Source of the DNA: DAOULT01 sp964646625
GTDB taxonomy: Bacteria > Chloroflexota > Anaerolineae > CAZYHC01
Length of the DNA stretch: 64,000 bases
Reading direction: 5' to 3'
Assembly (NCBI GenBank): GCA_964646625.1
Contig: CAZYHC010000001.1
Span: forward strand, 186,001 to 250,000
Shown piece after piece: positions 55,113-63,176 of this stretch; positions within the stretch are counted from its first letter, which is position 1; each line of letters begins with the position of its first letter. The position numbers and the translations under genes are program-made. A model generated the notes under the pieces. The model was given only the letters and a program-made list of their open reading frames with translations. It ran no database searches and had not been told where the DNA came from.

Positions 55113-56957
55113 ATGGGTTTTATTTTACCTGCGTCCCTGTTATTTGCTTTGCTAGCCATTCCCGTTATCATCTTTTACATGCTTAAGCTGCGTCGCCGCG
55201 AGGTGGAGATATCCAGCATCCTGCTCTGGCGGCAGATTTTGCGCGACCGGGAAGCCAATGCTCCCTGGCAACGTCTGCGGCGCAACCTGTTGCTTCTCCT
55301 TCAACTCCTGATTCTGGCGCTACTGGTGCTGGCTTTGGCCCGTCCTTATTTTCAGGTGGCTGCCCAGGTAGAGGGCAACGTCGTTCTGCTTCTGGACGCC
55401 TCGGCCAGTATGCAGGCCACCGACGTCTCTCCCTCCCGCTTTGCGGCTGCTAAAAAAGTGTGCCGTAAAATGATCGACGATCTGGGGCCCGGCGACGCCA
55501 TGACTCTCATCGCCGTGGGGAACGTGCCCCGCGTGCTGGCTTCGGCTACCGGCGACAAAGCCCTCTTGCGCCAGGCCCTTGACGACGCCCAGGTCACTTC
55601 TGGCCTGGCCGATGTGAAAGCGGCCCTCGTCCTGGCTGCGGCGGGAGCCGAACGCTCGCCCCGTTCCAGCGTGGTCATCGTCAGCGATGGGGCTTTGCCC
55701 CCCGACCTGCCCTCGCTCCCGGTGGCAGTACACTTTGTGGTGGTGGGCCGTTCGGGTCACAACCAGGCCCTTTCTGCCCTGGCCGTGCGTGACGGGCGGA
55801 GCGGCCCGGAGCTCTTTTTGCGGGCCAGCAACCACGCCGACCAGGCCGCCCAGGCCCTCGTCGAGGTGGAGGTTGACGGCCACCTCTTCGACGCCAGAGA
55901 GGTCAACCTGCCTCCTCACGAAGAGGTCAGTTTAACCCTGGCCGATCTGCCACCCCAGACCCGCCTGGTGGAAGCCCGCTTGAGCGTCGAGGATGTCCTG
56001 CTCCTGGATAACACGGCCTGGACCCTGCGCGCCCCGCCTGAGCCGGGTCGAGTCCTCCTGGTCTCGTCCGGCAACCTTTTCCTGGAGAAGGCGCTCAGCT
56101 TGCTGCCCCAAGTCACTCTTTTCAAAGCCGGGCCCGACTCCTCCCTGCCAGGCGAACCCTTCGACCTCTACGTTTTCGACGGCACGCTGCCCGACCAGTG
56201 GCCGCCCGGCAATCTGCTCATCGTCGATCCGCCCCATTCGACCGACCTTTTCGCCGTGCAGGGGGTCATCACGCGGACGGCCATCAGCCGGGTAGAGATG
56301 GAGCATCCCCTGCTGCGCCACGTAGACTTGAGAGGGCTGCACGTCGCCTCGGCCCGCCTGGTGGAGCCGCCGCCCTGGGGTCGGGTTCTGGTCGAGGCCG
56401 AGGGTGGCCCCCTGCTCTGGGCCGGGGAGAGCCAGGGACGTAAAATGGCTATGCTCACCTTCGACCTGCACCGCTCGGACCTGCCCCTCCAGATCGCCTT
56501 TCCCATCCTGATCTCTAACCTGGTTTCCTGGTTTCTGCCTCGCGGGGCGATGGATTTGCCTCCCCAACTGCTCCCGGGCGAGCCGCTGGTCATCCGCCCC
56601 GCACCCCAGGCCCAGGAGGTGATCGTGGAGACACCTGATGGCCGCCGCCTGAGTTTGCCCCTCACCGGAAAGCCCCTCTCCTTTGCCGACACCGACCGCG
56701 TAGGCGTGTACACCGTGCGGCAGTCCACAACTGAGGGTGAGGTGGTGGGCCGTTTCGCCGTCAACCTTTTCAGCGAACTGGAATCTGACCTGGCCCCCCG
56801 CGACCGCCTGGTCGTGGGCCAGGAGGAAGTGAGGGCCGGCCGGGGGCAGGCTAAGGGGCAAAGGGAGATGTGGTGGCCGCTGGCTTTGCTGGCTTTCGTC
56901 GTCTTACTGGTGGAGTGGTGGGCGCATTTCAAGCCACAGCTTCCCAGGGTGAGGTAG
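55113..56957 (+). CDS. BatA-like membrane protein with a vWA domain
   Basis: 614 residues from ATG 55113, preceded by GGGAGA; the frame is open from a GTG at 55080, but that codon belongs to a palindromic repeat. Two N-terminal helices (ILPASLLFALLAIPVIIFYML, then LLLLLQLLILALLVLALA) frame the BatA-type region. A vWA domain begins at about 90 with MIDAS LLDASASMQ. Further beta domains follow, and a final membrane helix near 590 (PLALLAFVVLLVEWW). It is probably membrane-anchored with the vWA domain outside the cytoplasm or at its surface. It works with the DUF58 and double-vWA proteins. Confidence 0.85.
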   Translation: MGFILPASLLFALLAIPVIIFYMLKLRRREVEISSILLWRQILRDREANAPWQRLRRNLLLLLQLLILALLVLALARPYFQVAAQVEGNVVLLLDASASMQATDVSPSRFAAAKKVCRKMIDDLGPGDAMTLIAVGNVPRVLASATGDKALLRQALDDAQVTSGLADVKAALVLAAAGAERSPRSSVVIVSDGALPPDLPSLPVAVHFVVVGRSGHNQALSALAVRDGRSGPELFLRASNHADQAAQALVEVEVDGHLFDAREVNLPPHEEVSLTLADLPPQTRLVEARLSVEDVLLLDNTAWTLRAPPEPGRVLLVSSGNLFLEKALSLLPQVTLFKAGPDSSLPGEPFDLYVFDGTLPDQWPPGNLLIVDPPHSTDLFAVQGVITRTAISRVEMEHPLLRHVDLRGLHVASARLVEPPPWGRVLVEAEGGPLLWAGESQGRKMAMLTFDLHRSDLPLQIAFPILISNLVSWFLPRGAMDLPPQLLPGEPLVIRPAPQAQEVIVETPDGRRLSLPLTGKPLSFADTDRVGVYTVRQSTTEGEVVGRFAVNLFSELESDLAPRDRLVVGQEEVRAGRGQAKGQREMWWPLALLAFVVLLVEWWAHFKPQLPRVR

Positions 56958-56969
56958 TTGGGGAGAATA

Positions 56970-57206
56970 TTACGAGGAGAGCAAGGCCAGATCGTAGATC
57001 GGCACTTGAATGGTCTCGACCGGTGAGGCTGAGCCTCGGACGAGTTCCAGGATTTTGTGGGTGATTTCCGGCGTGTACTCTTTTTCGCCGCACTGTTGGC
57101 AGACGAAGGCCGGTACGTTGCGGATAACCCAGATCTGTCCTTCCTGTTCGTGGATAAAAGTAGTAAGTTCTTCTTTCATCTCGCCCTGGCAATAGTAGCA
57201 ACTCAT
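56970..57206 (-). CDS. YgiT-type zinc-finger antitoxin-like protein
   Basis: 78 residues from ATG 57206. The N-terminus carries MSCYYCQGEMKEE and later FVCQQCGEKEYTP: two CxxC pairs that bind zinc as in YgiT/MqsA-type antitoxins. The DNA-binding helix-turn-helix of full MqsA is absent. The start overlaps the stop of the DUF4258 gene by four bases, the usual toxin-antitoxin coupling. The antitoxin role is inferred. Confidence 0.82.
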   Translation of the reverse strand: MSCYYCQGEMKEELTTFIHEQEGQIWVIRNVPAFVCQQCGEKEYTPEITHKILELVRGSASPVETIQVPIYDLALLSS

Positions 57207-57511
57207 GATCTCTTTCTCCTGATACGGTTGTCGAGCCATTCAGCGGGGTCTGGCTCGTAAGTGGTAACGATTTTAACCTGAGGCGGTAAAGAGCATTGAA
57301 CGTGGAGATCCCTTCCTGATTCAGTTTGTCCGTATATCAGGCAACTCGGACTATACTTGTTGTCGGGATACTCTTCGATGATTTCTCCGCTGAGGATGGC
57401 CTGTTTCACCTCCAGGTCGTTGATATTACGCTCGAGCATTCGCCTAACGGCATGGTCGGTAAAGGTGAAACGGTCAGCCTGTACATATCTCTGGATCTCA
57501 GCTACGTCCAT
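57203..57511 (-). CDS. DUF4258 protein, probable toxin
   Basis: 102 residues. DUF4258 pattern: FTFTDHAVRRMLERNINDLEVKQAI, then LIYGQTESGRDLHVQCSLP and a final IVTTYEPDPAEW. The fold belongs to the RelE-like/colicin D-like ribonuclease group, and such genes commonly precede a YgiT-type zinc-finger gene. It is driven by the promoter at 57569-57597. The module sits on the opposite strand between two vWA genes and probably inserted there. Confidence 0.8.
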   Translation of the reverse strand: MDVAEIQRYVQADRFTFTDHAVRRMLERNINDLEVKQAILSGEIIEEYPDNKYSPSCLIYGQTESGRDLHVQCSLPPQVKIVTTYEPDPAEWLDNRIRRKRS

Positions 57512-57568
57512 CTAAAAGCCACATCGTACCTTCTACTGTTATGAGCCTCAGGCATTCGTCCCGGTCTC

Positions 57569-57597
57569 ATTTTACACTAACCCTCCATAAAAGTAAA
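57569..57597 (-). promoter_or_regulatory. Promoter of the DUF4258/YgiT module, left copy of a duplicated element
   Basis: Minus-strand TTTACT (57592-57597), 17-bp spacer, TAAAAT (57569-57574). The surrounding 30 bp (57569-57598) match 58433-58462 at 26 of 30 positions. Confidence 0.65.
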
Positions 57598-57612
57598 CCG
57601 CGCCTACAGCTT

Positions 57613-57641
57613 TTGACAAGAGAGCTTTTTAGACGCATAAT
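57613..57641 (+). promoter_or_regulatory. Promoter of the RHH-like gene at 57668
   Basis: Perfect TTGACA (57613-57618), 17-bp spacer, CATAAT (57636-57641); a GAGGAGG ribosome site follows. Confidence 0.7.
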
Positions 57642-57667
57642 AAATGCAGAGAGGAGGCACAGAGTAG

Positions 57668-57928
57668 ATGTCTGATAAGGAGTCTTCCAAGCGCAAAATG
57701 ACCGTCACCTTTCCGGAGTTCCTCCTGAAAAGATTGCGGGAGCGTGTTCCCCCTCGTCAACGAAGCGCTTTCATTGCCGCAGCGGTGGAAGAGAAACTGG
57801 CTTTGGAAGAGCAGATAAAGGCTATCGAAGAAGCAGCCGGAGCCTGGAAAGACGAAAACCACCCCGAAATGCAAACCGCAGCAGACGTAGAACGCTGGCG
57901 GGCCGAGTTATGGGGAGGTGGCTATTAA
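57668..57928 (+). CDS. Ribbon-helix-helix-like small protein, possible orphan antitoxin
   Basis: 86 residues. The beginning KRKMTVTFPEFLLKRLRERVPPRQRSAFI looks like a ribbon-helix-helix DNA-binding unit, followed by a long helix (AAAVEEKLALEEQIKAIEE) and a short tail with WRAELWGGGY, common in antitoxins preceding VapC/MazF-like toxins. No toxin follows: the next frame is the convergent DUF1294 gene, with which it overlaps by four bases. It may be a remnant of a module whose toxin was lost or replaced. Confidence 0.75.
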   Translation: MSDKESSKRKMTVTFPEFLLKRLRERVPPRQRSAFIAAAVEEKLALEEQIKAIEEAAGAWKDENHPEMQTAADVERWRAELWGGGY

Positions 57929-58386
57929 TACGGACTAAGCCGCGGACCGTATAACTCACTGAGAGGCCAAGGCAGATCAAGCAACATCCTGAGAAACTCT
58001 TGCGCCCAGGGGAAAGATTCATCGAGTTGAAACAGGAGGTAGATAATCCCGGACTGATATAACACGATGAGCAACCAAACAGCCTGAAACCAGCGCTTTT
58101 TGGTTTTGTGGTCACAGGCTATCATTCCAATTAGAGACCCCAACCAGCCTCCAAGCAGGCTCGGAAGGTGTAGAATCGATTCCGCAATCCGATCCCGATC
58201 CTCTTCTTTCTTTGATTCTTTCTTGTCGTGACGGTAGACAAAAGGAGCGATCACATTGATGGCTATGAGCCATGCCCAGAGCGGGTTCGCATACCCTGTG
58301 AAAAACAGGGCCGCCGCTATGATGAATGCTATCACCAAGATGGAGCAACCAGACTCATTCTCTCGTTTGTCGTCTTGGATTGCCAT
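57925..58386 (-). CDS. DUF1294-like membrane protein
   Basis: 153 residues from ATG 58386 (AAAGG just upstream; the GTG at 58389 is also possible). Four hydrophobic segments and the DUF1294-type loop ILHLPSLLGGWLGSLIGMIA followed by CDHKTKKRWF. It is longer at both ends than the gene at 5178-5531 and only distantly similar to it. Function unknown. The promoter at 58433-58461 is a near copy of the one serving the DUF4258 module. Confidence 0.78.
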   Translation of the reverse strand: MAIQDDKRENESGCSILVIAFIIAAALFFTGYANPLWAWLIAINVIAPFVYRHDKKESKKEEDRDRIAESILHLPSLLGGWLGSLIGMIACDHKTKKRWFQAVWLLIVLYQSGIIYLLFQLDESFPWAQEFLRMLLDLPWPLSELYGPRLSPY

Positions 58387-58432
58387 CACAACCTTTGATT
58401 AGACGCTTTTGTAGACTTGATATCCTGACCTT

Positions 58433-58461
58433 ATTTTACACTAACTTTTCCTAAAAGTAAA
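58433..58461 (-). promoter_or_regulatory. Promoter of the second DUF1294 gene, right copy of the duplicated element
   Basis: Minus-strand TTTACT (58456-58461), 17-bp spacer, TAAAAT (58433-58438); directly abuts the ATG of the divergent double-vWA gene. Confidence 0.65.
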
Positions 58462-58462
58462 C

Positions 58463-61366
58463 ATGCCCTTTTCTTTTATCCACCCACAAGTTTTAATACT
58501 TCTTCTGGCCTTGCCCTACCTGGTCTACGTCTGGCGGGCGGAAGGCGGGCGGCGAGGCCGGGCCATAGCCAGCCTCGTCTTGCGCGGCTTCATCGTGGTG
58601 CTGCTGGTTCTGGCCCTGGCCGGGACGCAGTTGGTGCGGGCCGTGGACGAGATGGCGGTGGTCTTCCTGGTGGATGTCTCGGACAGCATCGGCTCGTCCA
58701 ACGAGAAAAGAGCTTTGAGCTTCGTGCGCCAGGCTTTAGAAGGGATGCGGCCGGGAGACAAAGCGGGCCTCATCCTCTTCGGCCAGGACGCCCTGGTGGA
58801 GCGGTCGGTCACCGCTTCCAGAGAGCTGGACGAAGTGACCACCGTGCCCCGCACCACCTATACCGACGTCGGAACGGCCTTACGCCTGGGACTGGCCCTC
58901 TTCCCGGCCCAGGCCCAGAAACGGATCGTCCTCCTCAGCGACGGCAACAACAATCTGGGAGATGCTGAAGCGGCCGCCCAACTGGCCCGGGCCAGCGGCG
59001 TCCAGGTCTCCGTCGTGCCTCTCCTCTCTGTTCTCGGCCAGGAGGTCATCCTGGAGGAACTGACTGCCCCCTCCACTCTGCACCAGGACGAAACCTTTGA
59101 CCTGGCGATCAAAATCCAGAGCACCGCCAACCTGACCAGCAGCCTGCGGGTCTTCGCCGACGGACGGATGGTGCACCAGGCCGAGATCGAGTTGCGCAAA
59201 GGGCTTAACACTTTCGCCCTGCCCATGACCGCCGGCGAGCAGGGCTTTCACACTTTCCGCGCCCAACTGGATCCCTCCGAAGACACCTTCTGGCAGAACA
59301 ACGAGTTGAGTGCCTTCGCCCTGGTGCGCGGGGCGCCCCGCGTCCTGCTGGTGGCCCAGGAAGAGGCCGAGGGCCAAAACCTGGTGGAGGCCCTGACCGC
59401 CACGGGGCTGAACGTCGAGGCCGCAGCGCCGTCCGCTTTGCCCTCCGACCTGGCCTCTCTGAGCGACTACGCGGGCCTCGTCCTGGTCAACGTCCCGGCC
59501 ACGACGCTATCCATCCGGCAGATGGAGCTTTTGCAGACCTACGTTCGCGACCTGGGGCATGGCCTGGTGGTGGTCGGCGGGCCGGAGAGTTACGGGGTGG
59601 GCGGTTACTTCCGCACCTCCCTGGAGGAGACCTTGCCCGTCGAGATGGTCATCACGGACAAAGAACGGATGCCCCTCCTGGCTTTGGTGATGGTCATCGA
59701 CAAGTCGGGCAGCATGGCTTCCGGCACAGGGCCGGACAGGGTCGGGCTGGCGCGCAAGGTGGACCTGGCGAAGGAGGCCATTTACCGTTCGGTGGAGTTG
59801 ATGAGTCCCCAAGACCTGGTAGGGGTGGTGGCCTTCGATAACAGCGCCCGTTGGGTGGTGGAGATTGGGCCGCTGGAGGATCCAGGGGAGGTGCAACAGG
59901 CGGTGAGCACCATCAGGGCCGATGGCGGCACGTCTATCTATGCCGGGCTGAGAACCGCCGTAGAAGCTATCCTGGATGCGGAGGCCAGCCTGAAACACAT
60001 CGTGCTCCTCACCGACGGCGGAGCCAGCCAGGAGAGTATCCCCGACCTGGTGGAAAAGATGCAGGCTGGAGAAGTGACCCTCTCGGTGGTGGCCGTAGGC
60101 GAAGATTACGCCCCCTGGCTGGAGGGTCTGGCCGCCGAGGGTGGTGGTCGTTTCCACTTCACCGGAGACGCCTCTTCCATCCCCCAGATATTCGCCCAGG
60201 AGACCGTCCTGGCCAGCCGGGCTTACATCGTCGAAGGGGACTTCTTCCCTCGTCAGGTCGGGCCCAGTTCTATCCTGGCCGGCATCGAGGAAGTGCCTCC
60301 CCTGGCCGGGTACGTGGCTACCTCGCCCAAAATAGCGGCCCAACTCGTCCTGGTCTCTGCCCAGGAGGATCCTATCCTGGCCCAGTGGCAATATGGCCTG
60401 GGGCGGGCGGTGGCCTGGACCTCCGACGCCACCGGCCGCTGGGCCAAAGCCTGGGTTAAGTGGGAGGGTTTTCCTCGCTTCTGGTCGCAGGCGGTGCGCT
60501 GGACCATCATCGAACGGGAAGCAGGGGAAATAGAAACCAGGGTGAGCGTGGAGGGAGAGAAAGCCCTCATCACCGTCGATACCCTGGACGAAGCAGGCAA
60601 CTACCTGAATGCCCTGAACAGCCGGGCCAACATCATCACCCCCGGTCTGCAAAAGATAGAGTTGGAGTTGCGCCAGACCGCTCCTGGCCGTTACCAGGGG
60701 GAGTTCGTTCCCTCTGAGGAAGGGGCTTATCTCGTACACATCTCTCAGAGCGACGAGGAGAAAGACGAAGGGAAAATCGTGGCCGCCCAGACGACGGGTT
60801 TTGTGATGGCCTATTCGCCCGAATATCGAACCCCAGGGCCGGACGAGGAGCTTCTAACCCGGCTGGCGGAATTGGGCGGCGGGATGGTCGTGGAGTCCCC
60901 GGAGCAGGTTTTCCGTCACGACCTGGCTGCCGTCAGCAGTTTCAGCGACATCTGGCCCTGGCTGCTCGTTCTGGCCGTCTGTCTGCTGCCCCTGGACGTG
61001 GGCCTCAGACGCCTAACTATCGCCGTGGCCGACCTGCGACGGGCCTGGGCCTTTCTGTGGGGCAAAGTCCCCCTTGCCCGCCAGTACAGGGCATGGCGGC
61101 GCGAAAAGGCGGCGCCCGCCGCGCCGCGAGGTTCTTCGGCCCCTGGGCTGGCGCGCCTTTTCCGGGCCAAAGAGCGGACGGCCGTCGGTGACAGAGAAGC
61201 AGAGGATAAGACACCAGCTTTCTTCGAGGGCGCAGAGGTTGAGCCCAAAGAGCCGATAGCGACCCCACCGGAAGTCGAGGAGGCCATTGAGATTGACATT
61301 GATAAAGAGGATCTGACCACTCGCCTGCTCCGGGCCAAGAGACGGGCCGGAAAAAGAGAGGACTAA
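58463..61366 (+). CDS. Membrane protein with two vWA domains and a glutamine-amidotransferase-like segment
   Basis: 967 residues. Two N-terminal helices frame the start. vWA-1 at about 65-215 has MIDAS LVDVSDSIG. A GATase1-like segment at about 285-395 (RVLLVAQEEAEGQNLVEAL, LVLVNVPATT, GLVVVGGPESYGVGGY) is followed by vWA-2 at about 405-570 with a full MIDAS VIDKSGSMASG. Then a beta-rich domain, a C-terminal helix near 835 and a charged cytoplasmic tail. This layout is known in bacterial BatB-like proteins of Chloroflexi, Planctomycetes and others. There is no ribosome site at the ATG. It originally probably followed the BatA-like gene, now separated by 1.5 kb of accessory genes. Confidence 0.88.
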   Translation: MPFSFIHPQVLILLLALPYLVYVWRAEGGRRGRAIASLVLRGFIVVLLVLALAGTQLVRAVDEMAVVFLVDVSDSIGSSNEKRALSFVRQALEGMRPGDKAGLILFGQDALVERSVTASRELDEVTTVPRTTYTDVGTALRLGLALFPAQAQKRIVLLSDGNNNLGDAEAAAQLARASGVQVSVVPLLSVLGQEVILEELTAPSTLHQDETFDLAIKIQSTANLTSSLRVFADGRMVHQAEIELRKGLNTFALPMTAGEQGFHTFRAQLDPSEDTFWQNNELSAFALVRGAPRVLLVAQEEAEGQNLVEALTATGLNVEAAAPSALPSDLASLSDYAGLVLVNVPATTLSIRQMELLQTYVRDLGHGLVVVGGPESYGVGGYFRTSLEETLPVEMVITDKERMPLLALVMVIDKSGSMASGTGPDRVGLARKVDLAKEAIYRSVELMSPQDLVGVVAFDNSARWVVEIGPLEDPGEVQQAVSTIRADGGTSIYAGLRTAVEAILDAEASLKHIVLLTDGGASQESIPDLVEKMQAGEVTLSVVAVGEDYAPWLEGLAAEGGGRFHFTGDASSIPQIFAQETVLASRAYIVEGDFFPRQVGPSSILAGIEEVPPLAGYVATSPKIAAQLVLVSAQEDPILAQWQYGLGRAVAWTSDATGRWAKAWVKWEGFPRFWSQAVRWTIIEREAGEIETRVSVEGEKALITVDTLDEAGNYLNALNSRANIITPGLQKIELELRQTAPGRYQGEFVPSEEGAYLVHISQSDEEKDEGKIVAAQTTGFVMAYSPEYRTPGPDEELLTRLAELGGGMVVESPEQVFRHDLAAVSSFSDIWPWLLVLAVCLLPLDVGLRRLTIAVADLRRAWAFLWGKVPLARQYRAWRREKAAPAAPRGSSAPGLARLFRAKERTAVGDREAEDKTPAFFEGAEVEPKEPIATPPEVEEAIEIDIDKEDLTTRLLRAKRRAGKRED

Positions 61367-61378
61367 CCTGGAGGTGAC

Positions 61379-62296
61379 ATGACCAGCAAAATCGTTTCCA
61401 TGCAGGAGGCCATCGCCCGCTTCGTCCACGACGGCGACACGATAGCCATCGAGGGCTTCACGGCCCTGATCGGTTTCGCCGCCGGGCACGAAATCATCCG
61501 CCAGGGGCGGCGCGACCTGACCCTGTGCCGCCTGACGCCCGACCTGCTCTACGACCAGATGATCGCCGCCGGTTGCGCTCGCAAGATGATCTTCAGCTAC
61601 CTGGGCAATCCCGGCGTGGGCTCGCTGCACTGCATACGACGGGCGGTGGAGAATGGCATACCGCATCCTATCGAGGTGGAAGAATATTCCCACTTCGGGA
61701 TGGTGGGACGCTACACGGCTGGCGCGGCCGGGCTGCCTTTCTTCCCTTTGCGCAGCTACCTGGGATCGGACCTGCCCCGCGTCAACCCGCGCATCCGCAC
61801 CGTGTCCAATCCCTACGGAGGGGGGGAAATCCACGTCGTGCCGCCCCTCAAGCCGGACGTGACCATCATCCACGCTCAGCGGGCCGACCCTGGCGGCAAT
61901 ACCCAAATCTGGGGCCTGCTGGGAGCGCAGAAGGAAGCGGCCTTTGCCGCCAGGCAGGTCGTCGTCGTGGTGGAAGTCGTGGTGGACGAAGCCGTCATCC
62001 GCTCTGACCCCAACCGCACCATCATCCCCGGCCTGATCGTGGACGCCGTGGTGCACGAGCCCTATGGAGCACACCCATCCTACACACAGGGCTATTACGA
62101 CCGCGACAACCAGTTCTACCTGGAATGGGACCGGATTTCGCGCCATGAAGAGGCGGTGAAAGCCTGGCTGGGCGAATGGGTGTACGCCGTGCGCGACCGC
62201 GCCGCGTACGTGGAGAAGATGGGCCAGGAGACCTGGCAGCGCCTGACGCCGGGCGAAGCCTGGGCAGAGCCGGTGAACTACGGCACTTATGCTTGA
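61379..62296 (+). CDS. CoA-transferase family I, subunit A
   Basis: 305 residues. Pattern of the glutaconate CoA-transferase/IpdA type: MQEAIARFVHDGDTIAIEGF, then ILRQG-like EIIRQGRRDLTLCRLTPDLL and HVVPPLKPDVTIIHAQRADP. It transfers CoA between carboxylates with subunit B, which carries the catalytic glutamate. In actinobacteria the IpdA/B relative acts in ring degradation of sterols; glutaconate transferases act in amino acid fermentation. The thiolase downstream suggests acyl-CoA breakdown. It has a GGAGGTGA ribosome site, 12 bp after the vWA gene. Confidence 0.9.
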   Translation: MTSKIVSMQEAIARFVHDGDTIAIEGFTALIGFAAGHEIIRQGRRDLTLCRLTPDLLYDQMIAAGCARKMIFSYLGNPGVGSLHCIRRAVENGIPHPIEVEEYSHFGMVGRYTAGAAGLPFFPLRSYLGSDLPRVNPRIRTVSNPYGGGEIHVVPPLKPDVTIIHAQRADPGGNTQIWGLLGAQKEAAFAARQVVVVVEVVVDEAVIRSDPNRTIIPGLIVDAVVHEPYGAHPSYTQGYYDRDNQFYLEWDRISRHEEAVKAWLGEWVYAVRDRAAYVEKMGQETWQRLTPGEAWAEPVNYGTYA

Positions 62297-62305
62297 TTTA
62301 CACAC

Positions 62306-62326
62306 GTAGTGACGACTTTAGTCGTC
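62306..62326. repeat. Family-2 palindrome, copy 4 (left of an opposed pair)
   Basis: GTAGTGACGACTTTAGTCGTC in the gap between the two CoA-transferase genes. Confidence 0.8.
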
Positions 62327-62350
62327 TTTAATTCAATAAATACGTATAAC

Positions 62351-62372
62351 TAACGACTGAAGTCGTTACTAC
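62351..62372. repeat. Family-2 palindrome, copy 5 (right of an opposed pair)
   Basis: TAACGACTGAAGTCGTTACTAC, truncated at the opposite end from copy 4; together they could form a larger 67-nt inverted structure (62306-62372). Confidence 0.8.
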
Positions 62373-62398
62373 GAGCATTTTCTTATGCAGGAGAATTC

Positions 62399-63163
62399 AT
62401 GATGGACTACACCCCTTCTGAATTGATGATTACCACCGCGGCCCGTGCCCTGGCCGGGGAGCGGACGGTGTTTGTGGGCATCGGCCTGCCCAACATCGCC
62501 TGCAACCTGGCCCGGCGCACCGTGGCCCCTGCCCTGGAACTGATCTACGAGTCGGGCGTGTTCGGGGCGCGGCCGGGCCGATTGCCGCTGTCCATCGGCG
62601 ACCCCTGCCTGATCAGCGGAGCCACCTCGGTATGCTCGATGGCCGAGTTGTTCATGTTATACCTGCAAGGAGGCCGGGTGGACGTGGGCTTTCTGGGCGG
62701 GGCGCAGATCGACCGTTTCGGCAACCTCAACACCACCGTCATCGGCGATTACGTCCGGCCCAAGGTCCGTCTGCCGGGCAGCGGCGGGGCCTGCGAGATC
62801 GCCATCCTGGCCCGCAAAATCTTCATCATCATGCGTCAGCGGCGAAGAGCCTTCGTGGAACAGTTGGACTTTTGCACCAGCGCCGGCTACCTGGGCGGCA
62901 GGGGAGAACGGACGGCCCTGGGTATGCCCGGCGGCGGCCCTCAGTTGGTCATCACCGACATGGCCGTCTTTCACTTCGACCGCGCAAGCGGGGAGATGGG
63001 CCTGGCCTCGATCCATCCGGGCGTGACCGTGGAGCAGGTGCAGGAACAGGTATCCTGGGAGCTACGGGTGGCCCACGACCTGGCCGAAAGCGAACCGCCC
63101 ACCGCTGAGGAGTTGCAGTTGATCCGCGAGGAGCTGGACCCGCAGGGAATCTATACCAAATGA
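62399..63163 (+). CDS. CoA-transferase family I, subunit B
   Basis: 254 residues. The catalytic glutamate is in LELIYESGVFGARP (near 51). Other family features: FVGIGLPNIACNLARR at the start, GGRVDVGFLGGAQIDRFGNLN and MRQRRRAFVEQLDF. It pairs with subunit A 102 bp upstream; the gap holds two opposed family-2 palindromes. It has an AGGAGAATTC ribosome site. The C-terminus (AEELQLIREELDPQGIY) is typical. The carboxylate specificity is not evident. Confidence 0.9.
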   Translation: MMDYTPSELMITTAARALAGERTVFVGIGLPNIACNLARRTVAPALELIYESGVFGARPGRLPLSIGDPCLISGATSVCSMAELFMLYLQGGRVDVGFLGGAQIDRFGNLNTTVIGDYVRPKVRLPGSGGACEIAILARKIFIIMRQRRRAFVEQLDFCTSAGYLGGRGERTALGMPGGGPQLVITDMAVFHFDRASGEMGLASIHPGVTVEQVQEQVSWELRVAHDLAESEPPTAEELQLIREELDPQGIYTK

Positions 63164-63176
63164 TCGGGGAGAGGCT

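Noticed and set aside
59507..60739. 410-codon open frame antisense to the double-vWA gene
   Set aside because: Same reasoning as for the other antisense frames: no start signal and no domain.
61013..62305. 430-codon open frame antisense across the vWA/CoA-transferase junction
   Set aside because: It spans two well-supported sense genes and has no ribosome site or family motif.
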